Part shown: positions 22,040 through 34,961 of the stretch, one piece after another
Numbering within the stretch: position 1 is the first letter of the stretch
Layout: each line of letters starts with the position of its first letter
Assembly (NCBI RefSeq): GCF_949987515.2
Contig: NC_082684.1
Location: forward strand, 18,963,701-19,027,700
Length of the DNA: 64,000 nt
Direction: 5' to 3'
DNA from: Delphinus delphis
Lineage: Eukaryota > Chordata > Mammalia > Artiodactyla > Delphinidae
Translations under genes and position numbers: made by a program
The notes under the pieces: generated by a model
Database searches by the model: none
Told to the model about the DNA's origin: nothing
Seen by the model: the letters and a program-made list of their open reading frames with translations, nothing else

Positions 22040-23199
22040 TTTTTCCAGATTTGGCTTCAGAATCTTTATTCTTAATTACAGTGCTATACTGACTCAAGAT
22101 TTCTAAACAAGGCTGTTGTTAATAATAAAATAATATTTCCTTGTATGTGAAAAAGGAGTTGCTTAATAATGCTTGCCACTGTAGTTATATGTGTTGGAAG
22201 AAATGTCAGAACATAGTCTAGTTAAAAAAGAAAGCCTTTCCAGTTGGAATTCAACATGATATAATTTTTGTTCTTAAGGACTTTTGGAGAAGTAGACCAT
22301 TTTACTTCCTTTACCTGTATAAATGAGCCTAGTCATTGTTCTCTCTTTTTAGGCTTCAGTTTATCATAATATGGAATCTCAGTTATGTTTATGATGCTTT
22401 ACTCTTCAGGCAGACCATAATTCTCTCTTTGAGCACAAAAAATTTTTCTGAAAACTGGTGCTCTCATTTTACCTGCCTGGAATAAATTTATGCATACATT
22501 TGTACAGTAAGAAACACCCTGAAAGATAAATTTGATGCCCCCTATTCTATTGGCCTTATCATTGCTTTCAGTAATTTCTAACACAAATAATAGGTCTTCA
22601 TGCACTGAAAAAATATTTCTCTTCTAAGAACAATAGTCTCAGTACCCTGCCTTGGTCATATAGAAACGGCCATGTCCATGTGTCATATGGACAATCTATC
22701 TTATACTCTTAGCTTCTAAGGTAGTTTGTTATGCTTTCAGTGAAGTCCTCTACTTTTGTTATTTTAAAAATGTATCATATGATATACTGCTTAGAATTTA
22801 GTATCATTGGTTGCCATTTTATTATTTCCTTCATGTTCCTAACTTCCTCATAGCCATTTCCACAATATATATTTTTCTAATCTGAGTTATGTTCTAGCCT
22901 CTCCCAATTTAATGTTACCAAAAAATTTCATTAGCCTGCTATCTGCACCTTCTTACAGATCATTAGCACCAAACCTGAAGAGGTCCACTTGATATCTCCC
23001 CCAGAAGGCTCTACAGCCTATTAATCATTATCCTTTACTTATGATCTTTAAGTTCATGTTTAATTCAAGCGCCTGTGTTATTCCCCGGGCCAATCTGAAC
23101 AGAATTTACAAGGAAAGCTGCAGGAACTTTGTGCTCCCAAGGTCTTAATAGGTATTTTAAAGGATCGTAAATATCTTATACTGCACCTATAACACTGCC
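22040..23199. other. AT-rich intergenic sequence, no feature seen
   Basis: It begins in a poly(T) run around 22030-22044. Beyond that I find no open frame or nameable repeat. Confidence 0.45.
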
Positions 23200-23625
23200 T
23201 AGCAGATAAATTATAAACTCCTGGGCATGTCATTTAAGATCCTCTATAATTGCTTATTGTTTCTTTCTTTTTCTTTTCTTGGAATTTATTCTTAAACTAA
23301 GATTCACCAAATGCCCATTAGAGTCCTTTCTTTTGGGTAATAGCAGTGTATTTCACAATCTTCTTACACAATGTCTCACTCTGGAAATTGCTTTGACTAA
23401 TTGTTCTCACCTGAAATGTCTTCTTCCATATGTTTAGCCAGTGCTTTTTTTTCTTTTTCTCCTACATTTTTAATTTATCTGGGTTTTGAATTATTTGCCT
23501 TTCCATTTTGGCATTTGTGCAAAAAAATTAACTCGTTCCTTCAGAGCAGTAACGATATTTTCTTCTTATCATCTGAGAAACTGCTATAATGCCAAACACC
23601 CAACCAATAGATAAAAAATACATTT
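23200..23625 (+). mobile_element. L2 fragment
   Basis: Sense L2 3' character: GATCCTCTATAATTGCTTAT, GGAAATTGCTTTGACTAATT, CACCTGAAATGTCTTCTTCC, and AGAGCAGTAACGATATTTTC. It is strongly diverged. Confidence 0.5.
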
Positions 23626-23734
23626 GGGGCATAGTCACTATTTCAATTACTTTTAGAAGAATCTGTGCTTATATTACTATGTGGTTTTGTCATTAATGAT
23701 AAGCATAACTGTCTCCCACGTAATGCATCATGTC

Positions 23735-23910
23735 TTGAGTTTTGCAGTTCTGGATTGAATCTCATCTGGATACAAATTTTGTGATTTTGTGTAGTTATTT
23801 AATTTTTCTCAACCTTATTTTCGTCAGCAGTACATTTGTGATTATACAACTGACTCATAGAATTATTGTGAGGATCAACTGAGATAATATCTATCTATAA
23901 CCTGTTTTCT
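23735..23910 (+). mobile_element. MIR SINE
   Basis: MIR core pattern: TTCTGGATTGAATCTCATCT, AGTTATTTAATTTTTCTCAA, GACTCATAGAATTATTGTGA and GGATCAACTGAGATAATA. Confidence 0.65.
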
Positions 23911-24084
23911 TTAATAGCATGATCAATCTTTAAAATTGTGATTCTTTTTTCCCTCCCTTCAGGCATAGTCTACACTTTTCTGTCATTTTTTGTTTTCTGG
24001 ATCTTCTATGAATAATGAGCTTTTCATTTATATTCTCATACACCACTCAAACCCTACCAATGTTTCAAACATCCTTTAAACCCA

Positions 24085-24265
24085 GATTTAAATTCGTACT
24101 AAGCTATTTTCTAGTCTCATGATTTGGGGCAAATAACTTCTCACATCACAGTTTCATCACATAAAGAGGAAGAATACTAATAATGCCCATCTCAAAGGGA
24201 TGTGCTGAGCTGTAAAGGAGAAAATGAATAACAAGTTTGTAACACAGTGCCTGGAATAGAGGCAC
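24085..24265 (+). mobile_element. MIR SINE
   Basis: MIR core pattern: CATGATTTGGGGCAAATAAC, TTCTCACATCACAGTTTCAT, AATGCCCATCTCAAAGGGAT and GTAACACAGTGCCTGGAATA. Confidence 0.7.
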
Positions 24266-24269
24266 AGAT

Positions 24270-26210
24270 TGTCAGGACTATTCATAGTGGCCATGAGAGA
24301 GAGACTGAAGGTCATTTACAGACTGTGATCTCACTTCAGCCCTCGGTTCCTTCCTCCTTCCCCCTGAGCTTTGATTTTCTTTGTAGCAGAGAGAAAAAGC
24401 CTAATTGGCTTGACTGATTTCATTTTTCTATGAAATGTTTGATATGTGCTTAACTTTGGCTCCCAGTATTTCTATATGGAAATGACATGCGCATTTGATG
24501 AGAGTAAGACACCAACACTGCATCAGTGTTAGTTCTTCTATACTCCCCCACCTCTGCCCCTGACCTGCCACACATCAGCAAGGTACTCTGACAACTTAAA
24601 CTGAGAGTAAATAATGCTGCATATTTTAAAAATCCACTCTGTCCATGATTTGCCTTAATTTTATAGAAACACAATTTAAAGATTCACATAAATTCTTGTT
24701 TTTTTAACCCCAACTAAAGACAGTTAAAAAAAAAAAATAAAGTCTCTAGCTAAGTATAATGATCTAACAGAAAACCAGAGTCATATTTTGAAATACCATT
24801 TTTCTAAGGACTTAAACCTGGGGTCATTTTATCTTGGTCGTCTATCCACTTGGGCCTTACATATTAATTTTTTCCCTATGAAGTAATTCATCTCCCTCCT
24901 CTAACTCAGACAACATTAATATAACCAGTAACAGCACAATTATATTTTATTATATGACACTTAACTAAGATTGGATTATTATAGATTGCAAACAATTCAA
25001 AGCAAGAGGCGCATACTTGATAACGTTTAGGACAGTAGGCTATTATTCTGTTTGAATCCTTCTTAACAAATAACTAAATAAAATGATAACTAATCCTGGT
25101 AACTAAGGAGCTCAGTGAAATCCTACAGTGTGCAGGGCCATTAACAGTTAATTTGATCTATAAACATTCACAGAATATGCAAAAATATGTCTGGTAATAC
25201 AAATAATGATCTCTGAAATTTTAGTTCTATATTTAACCACATCAAAAGTTTATAAGGTAGCTCATGTGAGCCCATCAGTGTGTTAGCATAATAGATACAC
25301 AGCTGTTCCTTGACCTAGAGGAATCTGCAATTAGTTTATTAGCTTAGTCATTTATTTTGTCAGTCAAAGTCAATCAACATACATTGAGAGATTGACAGCT
25401 ACAGGTTCAGATGAGTTGTTCTTGTTCTGTTGAAGGGCATGCTGATCCCTTAAACCTGAATGTATTTATGTGATTGTCACATGGGGAATGGTATGACAAC
25501 CAGGAAGCATTTGCCTCTGTATCCTTGATTGCTTTCTAAGATGGGAGACGGCTTGAATCCTTTCAACGGAAGGGTCCTTTGTTTTGCTGAGCCCTTGGAA
25601 ATGAAACCTTGAATTTTATGTATCAACAGTGAAAAAGGCAAGTGGCTCTGAATAATAGAATGAGAAGAACGTGGATTTCTCAAGAACAGTCTCAGGGGAA
25701 GAGAATGGGGGAAGACAGAGCTAAAGGAGACGTCAAAACTGCAGAAGCCACGTGTACTCCCTTCAAGACTCTCCGAAGTTCATCCACAAAGAAAAAGAAA
25801 ACCACATGAAGACTCACAAACACACAGTGGGATTGAATGCAACCAAAAGCTGAGTACATTATCCAAGATGGCACACAATTGTGATTTGCAGAAGCAGGTC
25901 AAAAAGAGTTACGGCCAAGAAGAGAAAACTTGATGGAGATTTGGCCACCTGACATTAATTTGGAGAAGGGATCATGGACTTCCAGAGGCCACATTGTTGG
26001 GATCTATGTTAAGACCAATTTCTTGGTATCAGGGGGCAAGCTATTCTCTGTCTTCCCTCTCAGTAGACTTATTGGAAAATTTAGATAGATATAGATATAC
26101 TCATAAATCCATATATTTCCATATAAGCTTCTTTATAGTGTATGACATGGAGTATGTTATATGCATTTTATATATTATATGTTATATATTCAAAAACAAA
26201 TAAGAAATGA
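24270..26210. other. AT-rich intergenic sequence, mostly unassigned
   Basis: No coding frame with a recognisable domain. A region near 25300-25400 may be old L2. An ATAT-rich patch (about 26080-26190) contributes to the low complexity. Confidence 0.4.
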
Positions 26211-26214
26211 TTAA

Positions 26215-26370
26215 ATGAAAGTTTTAGAATTCTGAAGATGAATGAGAGGCTTATCAGGAAATGCTTCCCAGATGTGGCAGTCTTGAACACGAATAAGATT
26301 TGGCCATGAGGAATTTCTAGAAAGGACATTCCAGGTGGAAAAAATAATGTGAGCAAAACTTTAGTGTTCC
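26215..26370 (-). mobile_element. L2 fragment
   Basis: Antisense L2 character: AGAGGCTTATCAGGAAATGC, ATTTCTAGAAAGGACATTCC and AATAATGTGAGCAAAAC. Boundaries are approximate. Confidence 0.5.
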
Positions 26371-26989
26371 CCTGTGTGAAACCATTATAAAATTTAATTA
26401 GACAACTTTATCTTGATTCCATGAATGGCTTGCCTTGGTTTTAGGAAACTCTTTGCATATTAGACACATAGATCCTTCCTACCACCCCAATTTTTCTTTA
26501 ATAATTTCAAGATTAAAGGAATTTTAGGATTGGGATGTGACTGAGCTGTCAGTCACTTTCAGCTGCTTGGAATAAGGGAGTGTCTGGACAACTAAAGCAC
26601 AACTCCATGCTATGTTGTTTGACTGAAAAGAGTTTTATATTATTCAGAGACTCTCTAGACTTCAGTACACTGTGTTTCTAGCTGTTGCTTTTTCCTCCCC
26701 CAGCAGGCAGGTGTAGGATAAACAGTAAAGAATGCCAGACCTTCATACCAAATAGGCACCAAAATAAGTCACATTCTTGTAAAAAGATGTAACAAAGTTA
26801 CCTAGAGTTAATTTCTCCATTACATTGTTCATAAATTTCTATGAAAATATGATGCCACTCTTAAGCGTATAAATGAATGTTATCACAGCTAATATAAGTT
26901 GAAAATATAAACACTTTGAAGAAAGGTTCCATAGTTTACGTTGATAAATAAGTGATTATTCAAAGAAATTATTTATATTACAAGCAGGA

Positions 26990-27340
26990 TAACATTTACT
27001 GAATTTTTACCTTGTACCAGGCACTATGCTAAGCATTTACATGTATTACAGTGACTTTTAATCCTAACGCCCTAGCCCATTTTTCTACTAAGAAAAATAA
27101 AATACTAAAATACAATCCCTATGAATGGATAACTCTTTTGACCACTTATATATAATACACTTTGCAGCAATTTTATCATTTATTTTTTTAGAGTAACTCT
27201 ATGAGTTAGGTTTTATTATTATCTCCACTTTTAGATGAGTAACTAAGAAATAGAAAAGCCAAATAATTTGCTCCAGATGACCTGTCTAGCAGGTGATGGA
27301 GTAGAAGTGAAACCCCAGTAAACTGATTTCAGAACTTATC
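26990..27340 (-). mobile_element. Two adjacent MIR-type fragments
   Basis: Reverse-MIR signatures appear twice: CCAGGCACTATGCTAAGCAT with TTACATGTATTACAGTG (to about 27075), then TCTATGAGTTAGGTTTTATT, ATTATCTCCACTTTTAGATG and CTAGCAGGTGATGGAGTAGA (27130-27340). Confidence 0.65.
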
Positions 27341-27553
27341 CTTTGGTCAGCAAACATTTTCTGTAAAGGGTCAAAAAATAAATATTTTAACTTTACAGAC
27401 CAGACAGTCATTATCACAACTCAACTCAACTGTTGTAGTACAAAAGCATCCAGGTGTAAAGGAATAAGGGTGCCTGTGTTCCAATAAAACTTTATTTATA
27501 TAAACAAGCATTGGGCCAGGCTTGGTTCATGGTCTGTAGTTTGTCAGCCTCTA
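27341..27553 (-). mobile_element. hAT-Charlie type non-autonomous element
   Basis: Same family as the copy at 7657-7865: GGTCAGCAAACATTTTCTGT, then AAAGGGTCA, and TTCCAATAAAACTTTATTTA, ending near TTTGTCAGCCTCTA. It is diverged, and no matching 8-bp flanks were found. Strand is nominal. Confidence 0.75.
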
Positions 27554-27750
27554 CTCTAGAATTGTAATAATACATGCTGATGTGTGGAACCATTTAAGGC
27601 AGACCCAAACTTGTATTGTACCACTATAATGAAACATTATTTTAAAATAGAGGAACATGAGCCCCATCAACCATTATGCTGTACAGCAACAACCAGTTTT
27701 CCTCAGAAAGCATATTTTTGAGTCTCAGTTTGAATATTAGGAATAAAATA

Positions 27751-27867
27751 GAGTTGACACTTGAACAATGCAGGGGTTTGGGGCGCAACACCTACTCAGT
27801 CGAAAATCTGCATATAACGTGTAGTTGGCTCTCCTTATCGTGTGTTCCACATCTGCAATTTCAACTG
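27751..27867 (+). mobile_element. Short Tigger-type (Tc1/mariner) MITE with TA duplication
   Basis: The 117-bp element begins GAGTTGACACTTGAACAATG and ends ATTTCAACTG, so its ends form an imperfect inverted repeat (CAGTTGA type). It contains AGTCGAAAATCTGCATATAA and GTTGGCTCTCCTTATC, the pattern of Tigger/MER2 derivatives. TA dinucleotides flank both ends (27749-27750, 27868-27869), as expected for Tc1/mariner insertion. Confidence 0.75.
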
Positions 27868-27954
27868 TACAAGAAATCCTATTTAAAAAAACATATCCAT
27901 ATAACACCTGGCTCACGTTTGGATTCCTAAGCATTTTGTTCCCTGTGTTTGCTA

Positions 27955-28520
27955 AACAGATAATTTACTAATTCAACATTTATTGAAGACTTAAGTACTG
28001 AGTGTAGAACATAACTACTGAGTATAGAGAGTTAAGTAAGGAATAGCCTTGCCTTTAAGGACCAAAGGTTGGTGGCACAGAACAGATGTGCAAGCAATTT
28101 GGTCATAATTCAGTAGGATAACTGCAACAATGAATGTAAAATCATGGGAGATCTAGGGATGGAGGAAATACATTGAATGGAGGAAGCCTTGGAGTTTTGA
28201 CACAAAAGTGATATTTGACCTGATTCTTGGAAGAGTTCACCAGATAGAGGAGGTAACCTAGGCAGAAGCAAAGTGAAATATATACAGGGCCACCACTGTG
28301 TGGGCATGCTTGGAGAACACTGAGACTTGTGGCCAAAGGCAGATAACTTTAAGGAGAGATGGAGCAGGTAAGGTAGAGAAGTGGCTAAAGACAAACTGGG
28401 GAAAGTATTCACATTAAAAATGCGGGCATGTTTGTAATCAGGAAACAGTGGGATTTTGAAGTAGGTAATGACTGAATCACAATTGTTTTCAAGTCAGTAA
28501 GTTAGTTTTTCAAATTACTT
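27955..28520 (-). mobile_element. L2 fragment
   Basis: Antisense L2 character: TTCAACATTTATTGAAGACT, GTGATATTTGACCTGATTCT, TGGAAGAGTTCACCAGATAG and AGGAGAGATGGAGCAGGTAA. Open frames of 64-100 codons on this strand are by-products. Confidence 0.6.
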
Positions 28521-28639
28521 GCAGAGCTTATTTGAGGAGTATGTTTAGATAATTTACTGTCCTACATGGTCACAGTGTTTCAGGCCACTGTCATTTTTAA
28601 CTATACTGTTATCCCAGCCTCTTAAGTGTCCCTCCTCTC

Positions 28640-29310
28640 TTGTTTTTTTTACTGTCTCTGTAGTTTTGCCTTTACCAGAATGTTATATGGTTGAAATCTT
28701 ACAGTATGTAGTCGGTTCAGATTTGCTTCTCTCACTTAGTAATATGCATTTAAGGTTCCTTCGTGTCTTTTCATATCTTGATTGCTCATTTTTTAAACAC
28801 TGAATAATATTCTGTTGTCTGTAGGTATCACCATTTATTTATCTGTTCATCTACTTAAGGGCATCTTGGTTGTTTCCAGGCTTTGGTAGTTATGAATAAA
28901 GTTTATAAACTTCCATGTACAAGTTTTTTTTATAGACATAAGTTTTCAATTCACTGGCATAAATACCAAGGAGTGCAATTGCTGGATCTTATGGAAACGG
29001 TATGCTTAATTTTGTAAGAAACTGACAAATTATCTTCCAAAGTGACAGTACCATTTTGCATTCACACCAGCAATGAATGAGAGTTTCTGTTATGCCAATT
29101 CCTTGCCAGTATTTGGTGTTGTCAGTATTTTGGATTTTGGCCATTCTAATAGGTATATAGTGGTATCTCATTATTGTTTTAAGTTACAATTTCCTAATGA
29201 CATAGGATGTTGAACATATTTTCATATGCTATTTGTTATCTGTAATTTTCTTTCCTGAGGTGTCTGTTAGATCTTCTGCCCATTTTTTAACAGAGTCTAT
29301 CTCCATTTTT
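28640..29310 (-). mobile_element. Ancient L1M fragment (ORF2 C-terminus and 3'UTR)
   Basis: The minus strand at 28989-29171 encodes a decayed L1 ORF2 C-terminus (MRYHYIPIRMAKIQNTDNTK, then LIHCWCECKMVLSLWK), equivalent to the Cys-rich end of the young L1 at 1-6122. The flanking DNA follows the L1 3' region. It is far more diverged than the other L1 copies. Confidence 0.75.
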
Positions 29311-29339
29311 ATTCCACTTCGATTTGGGTGCTTTGCACC

Positions 29340-29850
29340 CAAAGCTGATCTTACTACTGTATCACTTCCTTGAGTAAAGCTTTTCAGGCTGTCCACTGTG
29401 ATCTGGCCCTACCAACATCACCCCTGTCACCTAGCACCAACCATTTCCTTATCTTTGTTCCTTTGGCATGAGCTGTCTTTCATTCCTCACATAAGTCATA
29501 TTTACTCTAGCTTCAGGGTCATCCCATGTACTATCTCCTCAGCCTCAATAGACATTCATTTTCTGCTAAATAACTTATAAGATGTCCACTTTGGCTTACT
29601 TTCTCAAGAAAGCCTTTTTAAACTTACCAAATTGTGGTGGGTCCCTTGATATAACACTGTTTTTTTGCTTTTGTCTTTTGTGGACGTTATCAAAATTTTA
29701 TTTAAATAACTCTTTAGATAATTTCTTGCTCAGATATAGTTTTCATGGGAGAAGGGACCTTTTCAATTCCATCATGATGTCATCACCTGGACACAGAATA
29801 ATGGTAGGCACTCAAATTTTGCCCAACTTCATTAATGAATGGAGTTAGAG
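29340..29850 (+). mobile_element. L2 3' fragment
   Basis: Sense L2 pattern: GTCCACTGTGATCTGGCCCT, TCCTTATCTTTGTTCCTTTG, GCTTCAGGGTCATCCCATGT, TTTCTCAAGAAAGCCTTTTT and GGCACTCAAATTTTGCCCAA. Confidence 0.65.
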
Positions 29851-30045
29851 AAATTTGGGTCAAATTTCAACTTCTCTTCTTTATAGCTGAAACATTTTAG
29901 GTAACTTCTGATTAATTTCAGTTTTAGTTGTTTTACTCTAAAAATATTAAAGATGATAATTCCTATTTGGCAGTTTTTTTAAGATTAAATGAGCTACATT
30001 TAATGTGAATGCTTTGTAAACCGTAAAGCAGTACAAACATCATGT
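29851..30045 (+). mobile_element. MIR SINE, diverged
   Basis: MIR-like core: GATGATAATTCCTATTTGGC, AGATTAAATGAGCTACATTT and GAATGCTTTGTAAACCGTAA. Confidence 0.5.
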
Positions 30046-32789
30046 ATTTATATAACTGAACATTTAGTTTCAGGATTATTTTTTGAATGGGGCTTAAAAT
30101 AATAGACAGAGTACTACTGGTCTTTGAGATGTCTGCTTTATGAATATATTCAAATTCATTATTTTTATTCCTTGTATATAGTGTTTAGACTAAGACCATA
30201 CTGGAATCAGCATTTTGCAAGTTGTGATTCTTAATATTGATACATGGTTTCCGGACTTGTCTGCTTTTCTTATGATCTATTTTCTGCAGGCTCTGGGTGA
30301 TCATCATTTTATAGATTCAGGATAACAGATTTATATTATCCATTTTTAACTGATTGCTCACTTCAGCATAGTAATTGTTTCTGAATCTGCTAAAGATCCC
30401 CTATGACAGCTTTTATAGACACAGAACCACATATCATGATTCTGCGACATGTAAATATCTGAGATTGCTTTTAATTGTGAGAAGAAATTTGTCCAAAAGA
30501 ATCAAGGAAAGCACAAAACCACAATCAGTGTCATATAAAAGGTACAAATTAACATTGAGAAGCATAATTACTTGAAATTTCTATCCATCTTATATATGTA
30601 GATAATATGCTTCTCTAATGTGAGTACAGAGTTATTTCTGAAAGCAGATGCTTTCTACTGTTATGTGGGATATGTCTGTGTATGCCTGAGTCTTACTTCT
30701 TTGTGGCAGCCAAGATAAATAAAGCAAAACCATCTCCTGAAAAGCATGAGCAGAATATCTGTAGACCATTAATCTTCATCCATCCTCATTTTGCAGGCAG
30801 TATATATGCCATTTTCTATGTTCACGTAGGGATTTTCTTTCCAACTTTTTCCCTCATTCTCCTCCTCATTCAGCTTAACTTTGATCCTGCTTTGAATCAT
30901 TTTATTTGACAAACATTGTATCCTTCCACACACTGGTTCAAAGTGGCCAATGTCAGTTAATATTTCACCTTATTGAACACGTGACTATATATTATAAATG
31001 CACTAAGAGATAAGGCCCCTCTTGATTCAGTATTATCAGCGTATGTGTCTCTCTTTTTCTTGACTCTCTGACTCTCTTCATTTCTCAGGCTTTCTTTTTA
31101 ACTTCTGCTTTTCTTTCTTAGTTTTCAATTTCATTAATTTGTTGCTCAGTTTTATATGCCTGTGTCATGATTTTCCTTTCTCCCTCCCTACTTTTACATG
31201 CTCTTTAGCTATTCAATGATGAAAAAAGTGGACAAGTAAAATTTAGTTTAAATGATTTCACCTGCATATCTGCAAAGAAAATCAATTATTCATTTTTCAA
31301 CCAGTTGTTTTAAAATCATGGAAATACATTTGTTTCTTCCCTGGGGATGGGGACAAAGGAAATAACATTTAACTTTGAACCCTTGCCTCTTTTGTATAAT
31401 ATGCTTTTTGCTTTGGTTTTACAATTCCTTTCCATTACTTTTTTTTCCTAATCAGTGGCCTCCAGAACTTAAGGCATCAGAGCTTTACCTAAATTTAATG
31501 GTTCAGAACCCTAAATTCAATTCTGACATGTATTGCTGATTTTCAGGATCTGTTTAGAAGTTGCTAGAAACGACTCTCTCAAACTTTCTGAAAAATTGCA
31601 AAACAGCTACTCCTATGTCATGATCCTTTGGAACTCACCCACCAGCACAGTAATTGTGTAAAAGAAGATAGTATTAAAGCAATCAAAACTGTAAATCGTA
31701 TAATTGTCACTTTTGATCCCCCGAAACTCCCAGAAGCTGATGTCATTTTTTAATTGCCTCTTGAAAGGCCAATAGCAAGATGCATGAAATAACTTTTGAC
31801 ATTAAAAATACAGAATTGGAGGCTTGTATGTTTTTTCCCCTCTTATTTTATTCTTTCTTGAGCTATTTTGTATTTTAGAAATGTCTCTACTGGATTCTAA
31901 TTTTGTAGTGGGTCTCCAGTTATGTTTTATTTTCGACCCTATGCAGCCATTAAGAGTCTATCAAATGTAGACTTCTAAGGTTTCCACTTCAACTAATTAA
32001 TTAGGAAATTAGTTTGCAGTTATTTGATAAAATTGGCTTCACTCTAAATGAATGTGTTCAAAATTCCCCAAATAAAAACCAGATTATTTAGGGTGTAAGT
32101 TCTAGTTTTAGTGAAGAAAATTGGGAAAGTCCTGGCAATACTGAAATAGAAAATTATAAGTGGGAAACTTCAATGTTTTGGACAATTTATGTAGATTTTT
32201 ACTTAGAATCTTTTCTTAATAGCAGAATACCAGGCTTGAATGTGCATAACAATCTAACACTCAGCACTCTCACCCTTTTAAAGTTATTTTATCTTTGTCA
32301 CTAACCTGTCTACCCTCCCCAATTATCCATTTATATTTGTTCATTCATATAGAATTTATTTTTTATTTACTAAGTGAATATGAATACTATATGCCAAAAA
32401 GATCTTTGGTTCTTACTCATTTTGAGGCAGTTTTACCAATATACCTCTAGTCTTCTAAGAAATTGTGATCTTATTTCTTCTCTGTCTTCTTCATCCCCTT
32501 CATTGTACTTGGCCTCAGATTTGGATTTAAAATAGAAAAAGAAACTGCACCTACTCCTCCTCTCCATTCCTATAGTGCCACCCTAGTCAAGAAGCTCATC
32601 TTGTCTCATGGAGGAACAGACATGATGAGTAAAGATTTTTCCCACACAGAAAAACTAGCCCAGGTAAAGTAACTGAGCCATGTACAGAGAAGTACAGATT
32701 TAAGGTTATTATTGGAATGAAATGGCTAATGTGATGCTGAAAGTCATGAGATACATGAAAGAAGTAGAAAACTCTTGGTCTTTAAGAAA
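30046..32789. other. AT-rich intergenic sequence, no feature seen
   Basis: About 2.7 kb with no frame over 75 codons that resembles a known protein and no repeat that I can name. It could contain unrecognised old repeats. Confidence 0.45.
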
Positions 32790-33215
32790 CTGAACATTTA
32801 CATTCTCTTTAGTACAACATCTTAGCTCACTCTGAACAAGACAAGTATCTACCTCACAATCTAGAACAATGATTGACATGTAGTAAGAGCTCAATAAATA
32901 ATTGCTTCCATTATTTTTATTTCTGCAGGATCAGGTTTTTCCTGTTCTTGAAAGCTGGCTAAGTGTTATTTTCATTATCTGGTCTGCCTTATTGCTCCTA
33001 GAAGAAAGTAATATTCCCATTCGAGAACTGCAATACTTTATCTGTCTTTAACAGTGCTTTAATTTCAAATGCCTGTTACACTTACTTTTGTCTATATATC
33101 GCATATCATTAGAGCCTAATTTCTATGCAGGAAGATATCTTGTCTTATCATTTTGTATCATCCATAATTCCTACAGCAATAATGATTATATATTAGGCAC
33201 TTAAAATAAGCATTT
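32790..33215 (+). mobile_element. Two L2 3' tails
   Basis: Both end in the L2-like 3' pattern: TTGACATGTAGTAAGAGCTC then AATAAATAATTGCTTCC (to about 32915), and GCAGGAAGATATCTTGTCTT with TATTAGGCACTTAAAATAAG (33060-33215). Confidence 0.55.
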
Positions 33216-34921
33216 GAAGGAAAATAATAGTAAATTTTCTTTAAGACTTGATGGGATATGAAGGACTACTTCTGCCATTTGGACTCTTATTTCTTAGGCT
33301 GTGTATCCATGACTTACAACGAGGGAGATGCAATGTTTTCTGCTTCCTGGAAGTAGGGAAATGAAGTCCTTTCGAGATGTTGGCTCCCAAGGGATCTAGA
33401 CTCACTCATAGGATAAGTGCTCAGCAACTCAAAGGGCTATCACTTCAAATCTGTACCTCAAAATATGCAAAATCTCTACAAGATATAGACCTTTTGGTTT
33501 ACTTTGTTACAGTTGAACCACAGATATGACGTCTGAGCATGTTAATGGTCTATTATGACAGTTTTTACTCTTATATCAGGACAGGTCTCCCCTCTGGACA
33601 CAGTGCAAAGCCTGGTGAGCAGGGCAGTTAGTTCTTGGATAAACATGCTCAACCACATTCTCCTGAGCTTTACTTTGTGCCTTGCCAATAGCCCATTATT
33701 CCAATCCTCAGCTTATGCTTGGACTAGAAACCCAAATCTGATTCTTCAAAAACATCTGTTCAGCCAGCTGTTCACTGCTTCACATTGTTGGGGCCTATAG
33801 CTTGTCAGTCTTCTGGATTTCTTCTCCATGAGTGACATCTCACTAGCTGTAAACAAGTGCTCATACTACTTTATAGCAGTGCCCACTCCTATAAAAAACT
33901 CCTAATGCAGAATTTCTGCATCTCTTCTTGTGTCATTGCACCCCTATTACTCATCCTTATGTTTTTGATTAGCATTGTCCTCAGCTGCTTCATTTTTTTA
34001 ATGAGTGCTACTGCATACCCATTGTGCATTTCTAATAGAGCAGATGGACTGCAGTCAGTTTCCCTCTCCAGTCCACCTCTGCCAGAGTGTTCTAGAGTGA
34101 GCAAATCTGGACATGGTGTGCTGTAGCATAAAATTTGCTGCCTCCAGTTCTGCCACATGCATTGCAACAGGACCACAGACACCTGTAGTCCCAGTAAGCT
34201 GTGATTCAGGTGACTGGGGTCTCCAAATTTACTTCATGTTTATTACCCAGATGCAGAAGTTATGCACCATTTAGCATTTTGTAAAACTCACTGATTATTT
34301 AACTTGTTTTATATCTTAATGTGGATGAAGAAGTTCTTTTAATTTACTTTGCTCTCAATGTTTAAGTCTCTAATATTTTCTTATTATAAATGTATAAAAT
34401 ATTCATAAGTAAAAAGGTAGGAATAAAATGATTAAACTCTGCATGAGAGGAAGAGAAAAAATAGCCCTGACCAAAATATGTAAAAACAGTTCTATCAAAC
34501 ATTTGACATTTTTACTAAAAAAAAATGATTATAGTGCTCTGCATGAAGTTATCTAGACATTCAATTCATTTATTATTAAGCTGGGAAATGGCCAGGGTAT
34601 GTATCCCAGCAATTTTGACTTAAATTTTAGCAATAATTTCAGGATCCATTTGTTGGTGCTTTATCACAACCTATGGCTATATTTTATAGTCTATGATGCT
34701 AAAAAATGTTTTTATATTGCTTTTGTTTTGCTATTTTCTTATGATATTTTGTCAAATGTCTGTCCAGCTTAGATTCCTGTCAAAGATGGAAGTCAGGTAG
34801 AGTAAAATTGAAAGAAAACATCAAGATGCTTTTTCCACAAATCTCAACACCAAGTATATAGAGCAGTTCTCTGAGGTGTCTTACATACTCCATTGTGAAG
34901 CTTCACCATTTTAACTTCTTC
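33216..34921. other. Unassigned intergenic sequence
   Basis: Slightly less AT-rich between 33300 and 34200, with overlapping 81-97-codon frames on both strands that carry no known domain. It may be an old LTR-type repeat, but I found no ends. Confidence 0.4.
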
Positions 34922-34961
34922 TTTTTTTTTTTTTTTTGCGGTACGTGGGCCTCTCACTGTT
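34922..34961 (-). mobile_element. CHR-type SINE stub (tail only)
   Basis: The minus strand gives AACAGTGAGAGGCCCACGTA then CCGC and a run of A, which is the last 24 or so bases of a short-form CHR SINE. The rest of the head is missing. No target-site duplication was found. Confidence 0.85.

Noticed and set aside
28110..28412. 100-codon minus-strand ORF rich in Ser/Pro/Leu
   Set aside because: It falls inside antisense L2-like sequence and has no domain.
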